NCBI GenBank assembly: GCA_020426065.1
Contig: JAGQQT010000160.1
Coordinates: 1-8,215, forward strand
Direction: 5' to 3'
Length of the DNA: 8,215 nt
Source of the DNA: Planctomycetaceae bacterium
Lineage (GTDB): Bacteria > Planctomycetota > Planctomycetia > Planctomycetales > Planctomycetaceae
Program-made: the position numbers and the translations under genes
Part shown: positions 1 through 7,080 of the stretch, one piece after another
Numbering within the stretch: position 1 is the stretch's first letter
How the letters are laid out: each line of letters opens with the position of its first letter
Notes under the pieces: model-generated
Database searches by the model: none
The model's input: only the letters and a program-made list of their open reading frames with translations
Told to the model about the DNA's origin: nothing

Positions 1-552
1 GACCTGTTTCTTCCCAGTCTTGATGAAATTCAGATCATGCTCGGTTATCAGGAAGAATCCCTGAGTCCCGAACTGTTGAATCGGATTTCGAATCAACTCC
101 TGCGACTCGGAGCACAGATTGTGGTCCTCAAGCTGGGAGAAGCGGGCTTGTATTTGAGAACCGGTTGTTTGTCCGAATCTCTGAGAACACGGCTTTCCCG
201 GCACCTGAATTCCAGCCCAGACTGCTGGGATCATCGCGAACTGCTGGTCCCCTGTTTCAAAGTCAATGTGGCCGGAACGACTGGAGCAGGTGACAGTACA
301 ATTGCCGGTTTTCTAGCGGCGTTTTCCGCAGGGCACTCTCCTGAAGATTGTCTGCTGACCGCCGTTGGTGTGGGTGCCTGTTCCGTGGAGCAGCCTGATG
401 CTACACAGGGAGTCATCTCGCTGGAAGGGGTGCGAGAACGGATCAATTCCGATTGGAAGCAACACACTCTCTGCAGTTCATTCTCCAACTGGCAGGCGAC
501 GGGAACACCATCTGTCTTCCTCGGCAAGCAGGATGCGTCCCGCCTCAAGTGA
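1..552 (+). CDS. PfkB/ribokinase-family carbohydrate kinase, C-terminal part (5' end outside window)
   Basis: The frame is open from base 1 and ends at TGA 550-552, giving 183 codons; family members are usually about 300 residues, so roughly the last 60% is present. PfkB kinases phosphorylate sugars or nucleosides with ATP in the cytoplasm. Seen in the sequence: DLFLPSLDE at residues 1-9, matching the family region where a substrate-side strand is followed by a conserved acidic residue; a hydrophobic strand ending VVLKLGEAG (about residues 41-49); and the PfkB signature TTGAGDS at residues 93-99, in which G95-A96-G97 forms the anion hole and D98 is the expected catalytic base. The usual Phe after GDS is Thr here. 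A stretch of about 25 residues rich in Arg, Ser and Cys precedes the signature. The substrate cannot be read from this fragment (ribokinase, fructokinase and KDG kinase types all fit). It converges on the DUF1552 gene with 9 bases between stops, and no hairpin terminator is visible. The family call is secure; the substrate is unknown. Confidence 0.9.
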   Translation, partial: DLFLPSLDEIQIMLGYQEESLSPELLNRISNQLLRLGAQIVVLKLGEAGLYLRTGCLSESLRTRLSRHLNSSPDCWDHRELLVPCFKVNVAGTTGAGDSTIAGFLAAFSAGHSPEDCLLTAVGVGACSVEQPDATQGVISLEGVRERINSDWKQHTLCSSFSNWQATGTPSVFLGKQDASRLK

Positions 553-561
553 TTATCCAAT

Positions 562-1911
562 TCAGGCAAGAAGGTCGGAAATCTGCCCCGTGCTGTCGGC
601 GAAGGTTTCGATGGGAAGCCCCGTCAGACGAGCCTGAGTCAACCAGAGGTTAGACAGAGGTGTCCCTTCCGGCATATTGATGTGCTGGCCAGAGCGAACC
701 TTCTTTCCTCCGCCCGCAACAATAATCGGCAGATCGTTGTATTGATGGGTGGAACCGTCACCCAATCCGGAACCATACGTAAAGAGTGTATTATCGAGCA
801 GCGTGGTTCCATCTGCTTCCTGAATCTTGCGCATGCGCTCGATCAGGTATGCGTACTGCTCCATGTGAAATCGATCCACTTTCAGCAGATCATCAATCTC
901 CTTAGTCTGATTGTGGGACATCTGATGATGGCTGCGTGGTTTATCAAACAGCCCATCAAACAGGTAGGGCGTATCCCAGCGCTCCGGCCCCACCATGAAG
1001 GTGGCCACATTGGTCAGCCCGGTCTGCAGAGCGGTCACCATCAGATCGCCCATGAGTCGAATATAATCTCCCCGGGGCAAGTAGGCCTCAGCGGGTTCAG
1101 GAAAATCAACCTGAGACAACTCGGCCTTCATACTTTCAAGTCGCTGAATCTGGGTTTCGATCGAACGAATCGACTCGAAGTATTCAGAAAACTTATCCCG
1201 ATCGCCCTTCCCGAGATCTTTCTGCAGGGAGCGTGCATCTTCCAGAACGAGGCTGGTAATGTCACGATATCGAGCGGTCTCCTGGGTGGAAAACAGGCGC
1301 TGATACATCTTGCGGGGATCGCGAATGGAAGGAGCGAGATGCCCGGTGCCGTACCAGGAGATGTTATCGAAGTAAATCGACTCTTTGTTGTCCTTGTGAC
1401 TGTTACAACTGAATTCCAAAGTCCGGAAGGGAGTCCCCTGCCCGATATGATCGGCCACGATATGATCAAGGGTGCGATCAAGTGGCCAGGCTGAACCCTG
1501 AATGGTGTAGGGCTTCGCGCTGCTCAGATAGCAGGATGCACACTGCGCATGGACATCGGTCCCCTGCTGAAAAGTTCGGTCCATTCCGGTAATCAGGTTG
1601 ATCTGTGATTTCACCTCTTCCAGCGGCTGCATCGTGAGAGTCAACTCATCGAGCGGCCTGACACTGTAGTGGGGATCCTGTTTGCCGAGCGATTTCATCA
1701 CATTCCCCAGGTTCCCTTCAGGGATAATGTCATTGGCTTCACCGGGAAAAAATCCTCTTCGGACCACGCCAATCGGCACATAAAAATGAGCCATCCGTAA
1801 TTGTGGCTGGGCAGCGAGCGTTCCAGCTGCACCGGCAAGACTTTCCAGACCTGGAAGAGCCAGAACTGCTCCACCCACGCCTCTCAGGAAATGACGTCGT
1901 GACTGATTCAT
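562..1911 (-). CDS. DUF1552 (HXXSHH family) protein, Tat-exported
   Basis: 449 residues, a full-length size for the DUF1552 family common in planctomycetes. Its biochemical function is not established. The N-terminus has a twin-arginine signal, S4-R5-R6-H7-F8-L9-R10, followed by a short hydrophobic segment (about 11-30) with an Ala-rich exit, so export through Tat in a folded state is predicted. The body runs from about residue 38 to 445. A charged, probably helical segment lies at about 222-268. The family's histidine motif is at 329-334 and reads HQMSHN, with Asn where the name-giving motif has a final His. The C-terminal part contains LLDNTLFTYGSGLGDG (371-386) and a strand ending in AGGG (399-402), typical of this family and of the related DUF1501 group. 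The start ATG overlaps the upstream stop as ATGA and has an AGGA ribosome site 7 bases before it. It is the distal gene of a two-gene unit with the DUF1592-type cytochrome gene, which suggests the two proteins act together. Confidence 0.93.
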   Translation of the reverse strand: MNQSRRHFLRGVGGAVLALPGLESLAGAAGTLAAQPQLRMAHFYVPIGVVRRGFFPGEANDIIPEGNLGNVMKSLGKQDPHYSVRPLDELTLTMQPLEEVKSQINLITGMDRTFQQGTDVHAQCASCYLSSAKPYTIQGSAWPLDRTLDHIVADHIGQGTPFRTLEFSCNSHKDNKESIYFDNISWYGTGHLAPSIRDPRKMYQRLFSTQETARYRDITSLVLEDARSLQKDLGKGDRDKFSEYFESIRSIETQIQRLESMKAELSQVDFPEPAEAYLPRGDYIRLMGDLMVTALQTGLTNVATFMVGPERWDTPYLFDGLFDKPRSHHQMSHNQTKEIDDLLKVDRFHMEQYAYLIERMRKIQEADGTTLLDNTLFTYGSGLGDGSTHQYNDLPIIVAGGGKKVRSGQHINMPEGTPLSNLWLTQARLTGLPIETFADSTGQISDLLA

Positions 1912-1922
1912 GATTTGGTCCT
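1908..1922 (-). promoter_or_regulatory. ATGA stop/start overlap with internal ribosome site
   Basis: Reading on the minus strand, the start ATG (1911-1909) of the DUF1552 gene shares bases with the stop TGA (1910-1908) of the DUF1592 gene. An AGGA Shine-Dalgarno-like site at 1922-1919 lies inside the upstream coding sequence, 7 bases before the ATG. This geometry is the classic arrangement for termination-reinitiation coupling, and it supports both the chosen start and co-transcription of the pair. Confidence 0.8.
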
Positions 1923-4001
1923 GAATGGTTCGCTCAGAATTACCTGACGGATCATGGTTTTCATTTTGTACTGATCAGCGGCCACATCCCGCGCAATCTG
2001 CTCGACAGCAAGCTGATCGGACGGACCGAGTTCCCGCGCCAGCGCAAATGCCAGCAGATGCCCAGCCAGTGCCCGGCAGAAACGATCTTTCTCTGACAGA
2101 ATCACATCTTTAAATTCGATAATACTGGCATATTCATGTTGACGAAAGACCTGACCGGAGGCATCTATCGATTGCCCGTGCTCATCAACATCTCTCCACC
2201 TGCCAATTGCATCGTAATTTTCCAGAGCAAAGCCGAGTGGATCGATCTGCTCATGGCAACCACGGCAATCCGCCCGCTCCCGATGAGCGTTGAGCCGTTC
2301 CCGGAGTGTGAGATGTTCATCTCCTTCTTCTGGTTTTTCCGATAAAGGTGGAACATCTGCGGGCGGAGGCTTGGGAGGATCGTTGAAAATCACGGCTGCA
2401 ATCCAAGCTCCTCGGGTAATCGGCTTTGTCCGTTCCGTCCCGGATGTCATTGTCATCACGGCTGCATTCGTAATCACACCTCCATTCCGCCGATCAGTGA
2501 CCGGTACACGCTGAAAGGTAAGTTCGGTGACATCACCTCCTGTTGACTTGCCTGGCTCATTTCCCAGTTCACCATAACCCCGCTCCAGTTTGGCAGACCG
2601 ATAGGTAAAACTGGAATCGATCAGTTCGGTAATGGGCAGGTCTTCAATCAGAACTGTTTCAAACAGAAGGAGCGGCTCGAGCATCATGTGCATGCTGAGG
2701 CGATACTTCGAAAAATAAAAATCGGGATAAAGCTGTGGACTGGGTACGGAAGAAATGATCCGATCCAGTTGGAGCCACTGAGTGGGGAAGCTGTCACAGA
2801 AACGTTTTAATTTCTGATCCCGCAGCATGCGGTCGATCTGCTGATCGAGAATCTCCTGTTGACTGAGCTGCCCGGATTCGGCCAGATTCTGCAGTTCTTC
2901 ATCAGGAAGACTTCCCCACAGAAAGAACGACATCCGGGACGCCAGTTCAAAATCGTTGACCGGGCGAGTGGTCTGGTCTTGTGTTGAATCCTGTTCGATG
3001 TCGTAGAGATATAGAAAACGGGGAGAAGCCAGCACGGCAGCGGCAACGACTTTCATCGCCTCAGGGAATGCTGTCCCACGTTCCAGCTCAAGTTCCACAT
3101 AGCCTGCATATCTGGCAACAGTTTCTGGATCGACTGGCTGTCGAAACGCCCGAGTGAGGAACGGTTGGAGACGTGAGCGTATTTCCTGCTTCCGATCCAG
3201 ATCCTCAGCCGGTGGTGCAAAAAACCGTTTCCAGATCCCTACCTGCTTCGGATTGAAATCCGGACTGTCGGTGATGGTCAGTCCGAGCTTGAGAAATTCA
3301 TCCATCAGTAATGGTGACATGGAAAGATGATCAGCCTGATTATCGTAGCCATGCTCGGCCCGCAGATCTTGAGGAAAAGCCGCCACTCCATCCAGCCGGG
3401 CTTCGATCATCTGGGATTTGCCAAGCGGGCGATTCCCCACCTGAACTTCCTCCGGCATCTTGCCAGTTTCAGGCTGGAAATAATTGTTATGCACCCGCAT
3501 GACCCGTTCCGGCAAAGTAAATACCGTGCACTTCAGTTCGAAGAGGTCGATGACTGCATTGTTGTATTGAAAGCGGTTCATCCTGCGGATGGGAGTCCGC
3601 TGTTCACTCTGGGACGCTTCAATCGCTTCATGCAGGAGCCGCTGCAGTTGAGTGGTCAGAATTGAACGGGTTTCTGCGGGAAGAGCAGGCTCATCATCGG
3701 GGGGCATCAATCCCGTATCAATCACATGTGCCAGACGACGGGCCAGCTCGACATCCTGGACGATCTTTTCAGCAGTCAGACCACGCAGATCGACATCCCC
3801 CTCTGCGGAATCCCCTTCCCCATGGCAATGAATGCAGCGGGCCTGAAAAACAGTATTGAGATCCGCTCCACTGATGTTTTCAGCAGCAGAAACTGGAGGC
3901 AGGAAACCCAAAGAGAGAAGAAATGCAACGAGGGCTCCCACAATCGTGCGGGATAGACGAATGTGAATTCCGCTATGGTTTTGAGAGGTAATCTGAGTCA
4001 T
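1908..4001 (-). CDS. DUF1592-type planctomycete cytochrome c protein (PSCyt1-DUF1587-DUF1595-DUF1592-DUF1588-DUF1585)
   Basis: 697 residues. A Sec signal spans about 1-39: Arg15 and Arg18, then a hydrophobic run from about 19 to 37 and a likely cut near VSA/AE. Modules in order, assigned by motif: PSCyt1, with haem motif C56-I-H-C59-H60 and M99 (in GLMPP) as a plausible axial ligand; DUF1587 from about 137 (RRMNRFQYNNAVIDL); DUF1595 at about 276-337 (LTRAFRQPV, then AAVLASPRFLYLYD); DUF1592 at about 347-475 (FELASRMSFFLWGSLPDEEL); DUF1588 at about 503-605, with ITRGAWIAAVIFNDPPKPPP and a second haem motif C579-R-G-C582-H583 followed by IDPLGFALENYD; DUF1585 at about 625-694. The protein should carry two covalent c-type haems in the periplasm. 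That points to electron transfer, but substrate and partner are unknown. It lacks the carbohydrate-binding insert that some relatives carry between DUF1587 and DUF1595. The ATG at 4001 has GAGGG just upstream. The DUF1552 gene follows with a 4-base overlap. Confidence 0.94.
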   Translation of the reverse strand: MTQITSQNHSGIHIRLSRTIVGALVAFLLSLGFLPPVSAAENISGADLNTVFQARCIHCHGEGDSAEGDVDLRGLTAEKIVQDVELARRLAHVIDTGLMPPDDEPALPAETRSILTTQLQRLLHEAIEASQSEQRTPIRRMNRFQYNNAVIDLFELKCTVFTLPERVMRVHNNYFQPETGKMPEEVQVGNRPLGKSQMIEARLDGVAAFPQDLRAEHGYDNQADHLSMSPLLMDEFLKLGLTITDSPDFNPKQVGIWKRFFAPPAEDLDRKQEIRSRLQPFLTRAFRQPVDPETVARYAGYVELELERGTAFPEAMKVVAAAVLASPRFLYLYDIEQDSTQDQTTRPVNDFELASRMSFFLWGSLPDEELQNLAESGQLSQQEILDQQIDRMLRDQKLKRFCDSFPTQWLQLDRIISSVPSPQLYPDFYFSKYRLSMHMMLEPLLLFETVLIEDLPITELIDSSFTYRSAKLERGYGELGNEPGKSTGGDVTELTFQRVPVTDRRNGGVITNAAVMTMTSGTERTKPITRGAWIAAVIFNDPPKPPPADVPPLSEKPEEGDEHLTLRERLNAHRERADCRGCHEQIDPLGFALENYDAIGRWRDVDEHGQSIDASGQVFRQHEYASIIEFKDVILSEKDRFCRALAGHLLAFALARELGPSDQLAVEQIARDVAADQYKMKTMIRQVILSEPFRTKS

Positions 4002-4053
4002 GTTCCCTCACTACCGATTGAGCCTGCACATTCCGAAGTCTGGTCAAATCCAG

Positions 4054-4091
4054 CCTGCCTGATTTGAGTGATACACCATTCTCCAGGCAGG
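4054..4091. repeat. 8-bp inverted repeat in the 178-base gap between minus-strand genes
   Basis: CCTGCCTG at 4054-4061 is matched by its exact reverse complement CAGGCAGG at 4084-4091, with 22 bases between. It lies 89-126 bases past the stop of the 966-residue gene and 53-90 bases upstream of the DUF1592 start. The minus-strand sequence after the repeat has no run of T, so it is not a canonical intrinsic terminator. It could be a weak hairpin at the 3' end of the upstream transcript or an operator for the DUF1592-DUF1552 unit. I saw no convincing promoter or small gene in the rest of the gap (4002-4179). Confidence 0.4.
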
Positions 4092-4179
4092 ATCAATTGT
4101 CAGTCATATGAAAAGACGATCCGAAGACCGACTCGTTTCCACAAAGTTGAATTTCCGGAACCTTATCGAGTGTTCCGCA

Positions 4180-7080
4180 TTATTCGTAGGTAAACTGAGC
4201 AGTCGCAGTTGTGGAACTCCCTGCACGCACTCTTACCCAGCAAGCGGAAAAACCAGTCGGAAAATTGTAATGTGCAACCTGACCAGCCGGAACAGAAACC
4301 TGCTTGTGATCGATCCATAACCCGGTGCCATCAATGTCGATTTCCAGAGTCATTCTCACTGCCTGATCGGCATTGTGCTTCAAGCTGACCGATTTACGAT
4401 CATAGCCCCGCATCAGGTAAGGATCAGAAGCGACACCAGCCTGCACGGGTGAGTCTTTCCAGGGGCCCCCTTTGCCCACCGGCCTGCCGAACTTCCAGAG
4501 GTCATCCACGCCACCAAACCACATTCCCATCTTCAGATTCGTGTCGTGAAAGATATGGCCATCCTCCTGAGCATCACCTCGAATTCCGCTCAGAACCAGC
4601 AGTCCGTTCCAGGAACAGTAATCCGAAATCTGTTTACGATGTGAACTGACTGGCCGCATCAGATTCCAGGCTGGGGGAGCACCATTGGTCACCAGAGGCA
4701 CTTCGTAAAAGGTGCCATGAATATTGGCCAGAGTCCGTTCCGACTCCACTTCCCGCAACGCTCTGGGCCAGCCGGAAGCAAATGGCTGATCGTAAGCGGC
4801 GTGGCCTTTGGGCAGACGATACCGTTTCCCTTGTGAGACAATCAGGACGGAAGCCTCATCCACACTGAATTCCGGCTCAACCTTCAACAACTCCTGCAGT
4901 TGCTCATCAGGGGAATCTGCCTGGAACTGGAATTGATTTTTCGTGAATTCAAAGCAGCGGTCATTGGCGGAAACGACCCGCAGATTCCGGTTCTGCTTCG
5001 CCGCATAAACCAGACTACTGATCACGTTTCGGTCTTCGACATCAGCCAGCCCATGGAAAAGTGTTTTATTCTCCTCAGTGGGATTCTCGTAATTCTCCGC
5101 TTGAGGGTAAGCGGATGTCTGGTGGAGAAACGCGGTGGCAATACAATCCCGACTGGTCTTGAACCGCATCCAGACTGCATCCAGATCCGTTGGCAACACA
5201 ATCGATCTGGGCTCTGAGGCCGAAACACGAATTGTCTGATAGTCACTCCAATGCTGATTTCCTTGCTGATCAATCTGCAATGTGAACTCAACCGGCTCAT
5301 TGCTCTGTGATTCCACAGCAGCAGTTTCCGAGAGGCTGGCTCCGGGCCCAGGTTCAATCACCAGTTTTGAACTGCCCCCCTGAATGAATGCCATGTGAGG
5401 CATTCCGAAGGAACCCGGAGTGTGTTCGATCAGATTTGAGGGGATTACGATTTCCCCCGCCTCGAACTCTCGCTGATAGATTGCATCGACATGCCCTGCC
5501 CCCCACATCATGACCAGGTTCGTCAACTGCCAACTGGCATCCAGCTGAGGATTTCCCCTTCGATCGACCGCCAGCATGACAGTGACAGGTTGGTTGACTT
5601 TGAATGAAAACCCCTTCCCTGGCTGATGCCAGTCACCCCGGTTGACCGTCACATGTGGGAGTCTGGCCAGACTTTCCGGGAGTGTGTGAATCCGCTGCTG
5701 ATCCGTTGCACGGGTGACACCATCCAATTGCTGCTTTCTGCGGCCAACCACCAGGTGCACCGTCCGCTGCTCAAAGCCTTTGATCAGAAATGGATCGGAC
5801 CAGGTCTCAGCTTTTACTTCATCTTCAACCCAGGGACCACCGTAACCGGTTGCCGGGCCCCAGGTCTTCAAATCCGCATACTCACCAAACCAGAGATTAC
5901 TCTGCGGCTGACCAGCCAGCTCATTTCCTTGAATACTCGTTTCATCCGTCGCCAGCACCAGTCTGCCATTCCAGTCGCAAAAGTCTGGCACATATCGCAG
6001 GTGACTGCCGATCGGCTGCAGCCCTGCCGAGTTGTTGACCGAAAACGTTTTCGGAAAATCGAAGAACATGCCATGCATGTCCATCAGCCAGCGACCATCC
6101 GTAATTTCACGTATCCGCGGCCATTCGGTGTACCAGCCATGACTGGCATCGTTGCAGTAAGCGGCTTTCGGTAGTAGATAGGTGTACCACTGGCCGTCTT
6201 CCAGAAGTTTGAAGCGAACACTGCGGCGATCCCAGCCCATCGACCAGACCGGATCATTTCCATCACTGCCACCACTGATTCCTTGGGGTCCGGTCACTTC
6301 TGTATATTGGCGACGCTCAATGATCCGCCACTCTTTTCCATCCCATTCGGCCAGCACTCCCCGTTCTTCCGGTGTTTTGGCCTCGCCCCCCACAAGCACA
6401 TCCTGGTAACTGCCCACATGTAGTTCTCCATTGTTGGACACAACCAGTCTTCCCTGAGAAGTATATCCCCCCTTGCCATGCCAGCCGGGAACCGGTTTTT
6501 TGAACAGTCGCTTAACTGCCAGGGTATGCACATTGGCCTCCCAGATGGAGCCCTCCATATCGATGTAGTAGACCAGATTGGCGGGATCCTGCAGATGCCG
6601 GGCAATCGCAGTGACACGGATCGGCATCTGCTCAGGTGAGATGACTCTCACCTTCCCCTGGGCATCAATGAGATAATGAGCGATCAGCAGTTGATTGGAT
6701 TCCGCATGAATCATCCGTCCGGCAGGTGTCCCTCCCACACTTTCCTCATGAATGGTCATGGGAGTGGTCAGATCTGGCTCAACTGAATACAGCTTGTGCT
6801 CACTCCCCCGAGGCATGTGAGGAGCGTAGTTCACCATCCATAATTTCCCCGCCCACGGCACTACCGCTCCAATCCCGCATTCATTATGCCCGGACTTCAG
6901 ATGGGCTCCCTTCTGACTGTAGATGCCGTAGGTTGTCAGATGAGGATAAACGCCACTGATAAACAGATCCGTCCGTAACGCATCCAGCGGCTGTTCTTCA
7001 GCCTTTAAACAGACTGGAATCAGGACCAGCTGTGACCAGCAAATCACAGAAACAATGGAGAGCCTGAGCCGTACCAGCAT
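4180..7080 (-). CDS. Large exported beta-rich protein with internal duplication, family not recognised
   Basis: 966 residues from the ATG at 7080-7078. An in-frame TTG at 7116-7114 would add 12 polar residues ahead of the signal, so the ATG is preferred; GGGA lies about 10 bases upstream of it. Residues 1-27 form a Sec signal (MLVRLRLS, a hydrophobic core, then a likely cut after CLKA before EE). Residues about 30-300 are rich in short strands, Trp and Gly with repeating small motifs (GKLWMVNY, NLVYYIDMEGSIW, GRLVVSNNGELHVGSY), which looks like a beta-propeller. A block at 301-444 recurs at 754-902, and an all-beta block at 597-656 recurs at 908-966. The repeats share FCDWNG/YCSWNG, WFG with GGPW, and SDPFLIKG/SDPYLMRG. 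Between them, at about 490-580, is another strand-rich module. No catalytic signature, haem motif or membrane anchor was seen. The protein is probably periplasmic or on the cell surface. A binding, scaffold or polysaccharide-related role is possible but unproven. It is divergent from the flavoprotein gene. Confidence 0.85.
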   Translation of the reverse strand: MLVRLRLSIVSVICWSQLVLIPVCLKAEEQPLDALRTDLFISGVYPHLTTYGIYSQKGAHLKSGHNECGIGAVVPWAGKLWMVNYAPHMPRGSEHKLYSVEPDLTTPMTIHEESVGGTPAGRMIHAESNQLLIAHYLIDAQGKVRVISPEQMPIRVTAIARHLQDPANLVYYIDMEGSIWEANVHTLAVKRLFKKPVPGWHGKGGYTSQGRLVVSNNGELHVGSYQDVLVGGEAKTPEERGVLAEWDGKEWRIIERRQYTEVTGPQGISGGSDGNDPVWSMGWDRRSVRFKLLEDGQWYTYLLPKAAYCNDASHGWYTEWPRIREITDGRWLMDMHGMFFDFPKTFSVNNSAGLQPIGSHLRYVPDFCDWNGRLVLATDETSIQGNELAGQPQSNLWFGEYADLKTWGPATGYGGPWVEDEVKAETWSDPFLIKGFEQRTVHLVVGRRKQQLDGVTRATDQQRIHTLPESLARLPHVTVNRGDWHQPGKGFSFKVNQPVTVMLAVDRRGNPQLDASWQLTNLVMMWGAGHVDAIYQREFEAGEIVIPSNLIEHTPGSFGMPHMAFIQGGSSKLVIEPGPGASLSETAAVESQSNEPVEFTLQIDQQGNQHWSDYQTIRVSASEPRSIVLPTDLDAVWMRFKTSRDCIATAFLHQTSAYPQAENYENPTEENKTLFHGLADVEDRNVISSLVYAAKQNRNLRVVSANDRCFEFTKNQFQFQADSPDEQLQELLKVEPEFSVDEASVLIVSQGKRYRLPKGHAAYDQPFASGWPRALREVESERTLANIHGTFYEVPLVTNGAPPAWNLMRPVSSHRKQISDYCSWNGLLVLSGIRGDAQEDGHIFHDTNLKMGMWFGGVDDLWKFGRPVGKGGPWKDSPVQAGVASDPYLMRGYDRKSVSLKHNADQAVRMTLEIDIDGTGLWIDHKQVSVPAGQVAHYNFPTGFSACWVRVRAGSSTTATAQFTYE
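4183..4359 (-). repeat. Protein-level repeat B, copy 2 (C-terminal)
   Basis: Residues 908-966, beginning VRMTLEIDIDGTGLW and forming the extreme C-terminus of the protein. It aligns with the block at 5113-5292 over its whole length. It follows repeat A copy 2 almost directly, whereas in the first half about 150 residues separate A from B. Confidence 0.65.
4375..4821 (-). repeat. Protein-level repeat A, copy 2
   Basis: Residues 754-902, beginning YRLPKG and ending after SDPYLMRGYDRKSVSL. Landmarks parallel copy 1: NIHGTFYEVP, SSHRKQISDYCSWNG (Cys822), MGMWFGGVDDL and GKGGPW. Unlike copy 1, it is not preceded by a full propeller-like region; only about 95 residues separate it from block B copy 1. 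Confidence 0.75.
5113..5292 (-). repeat. Protein-level repeat B, copy 1 (all-beta block)
   Basis: Residues 597-656, beginning VEFTLQIDQQG. It alternates short hydrophobic strands with turns in an immunoglobulin-like pattern (prediction by eye). The first 17 positions match copy 2 (4183-4359) at 8 residues: V, T, L, I, D, G, W and D. Both copies then run through a PT-containing turn to a conserved aromatic W followed by basic and hydrophobic residues, and both end in a Thr/Ala-rich strand. Confidence 0.65.
5749..6180 (-). repeat. Protein-level repeat A, copy 1 (propeller-like block)
   Basis: Residues 301-444 of the 966-residue protein, beginning YLLPK and ending just after SDPFLIKGFEQRTVHL. 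Landmarks are DMHGMFFDFP, SHLRYVPDFCDWNG (Cys368) and NLWFGEYADL, then GYGGPW. The second copy is at 4375-4821. By hand alignment the FCDWNG segment matches copy 2 at 8 of 14 positions, the WFG-to-GGPW segment at 11 of 23, and the SDPF segment at 7 of 16. No DNA-level identity stands out, so the duplication is old. Confidence 0.75.

Noticed and set aside
682..1494. 270-codon plus-strand open frame opposite the DUF1552 gene
   Set aside because: It lies wholly within the coding sequence of a well-supported family on the other strand. Its translation shows no domain or signal, and it is explained by antisense codon bias.
4092..4179. Possible intrinsic terminator directly after the 966-residue gene
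   Set aside because: A TCTTTTC stretch occurs on the minus strand, but I could not pair a stable GC-rich stem ahead of it.
5626..6174. 182-codon plus-strand open frame inside the 966-residue gene
   Set aside because: It is antisense to repeat A copy 1, which is conserved at protein level on the minus strand. The plus-strand translation has no recognisable motif or ribosome site.
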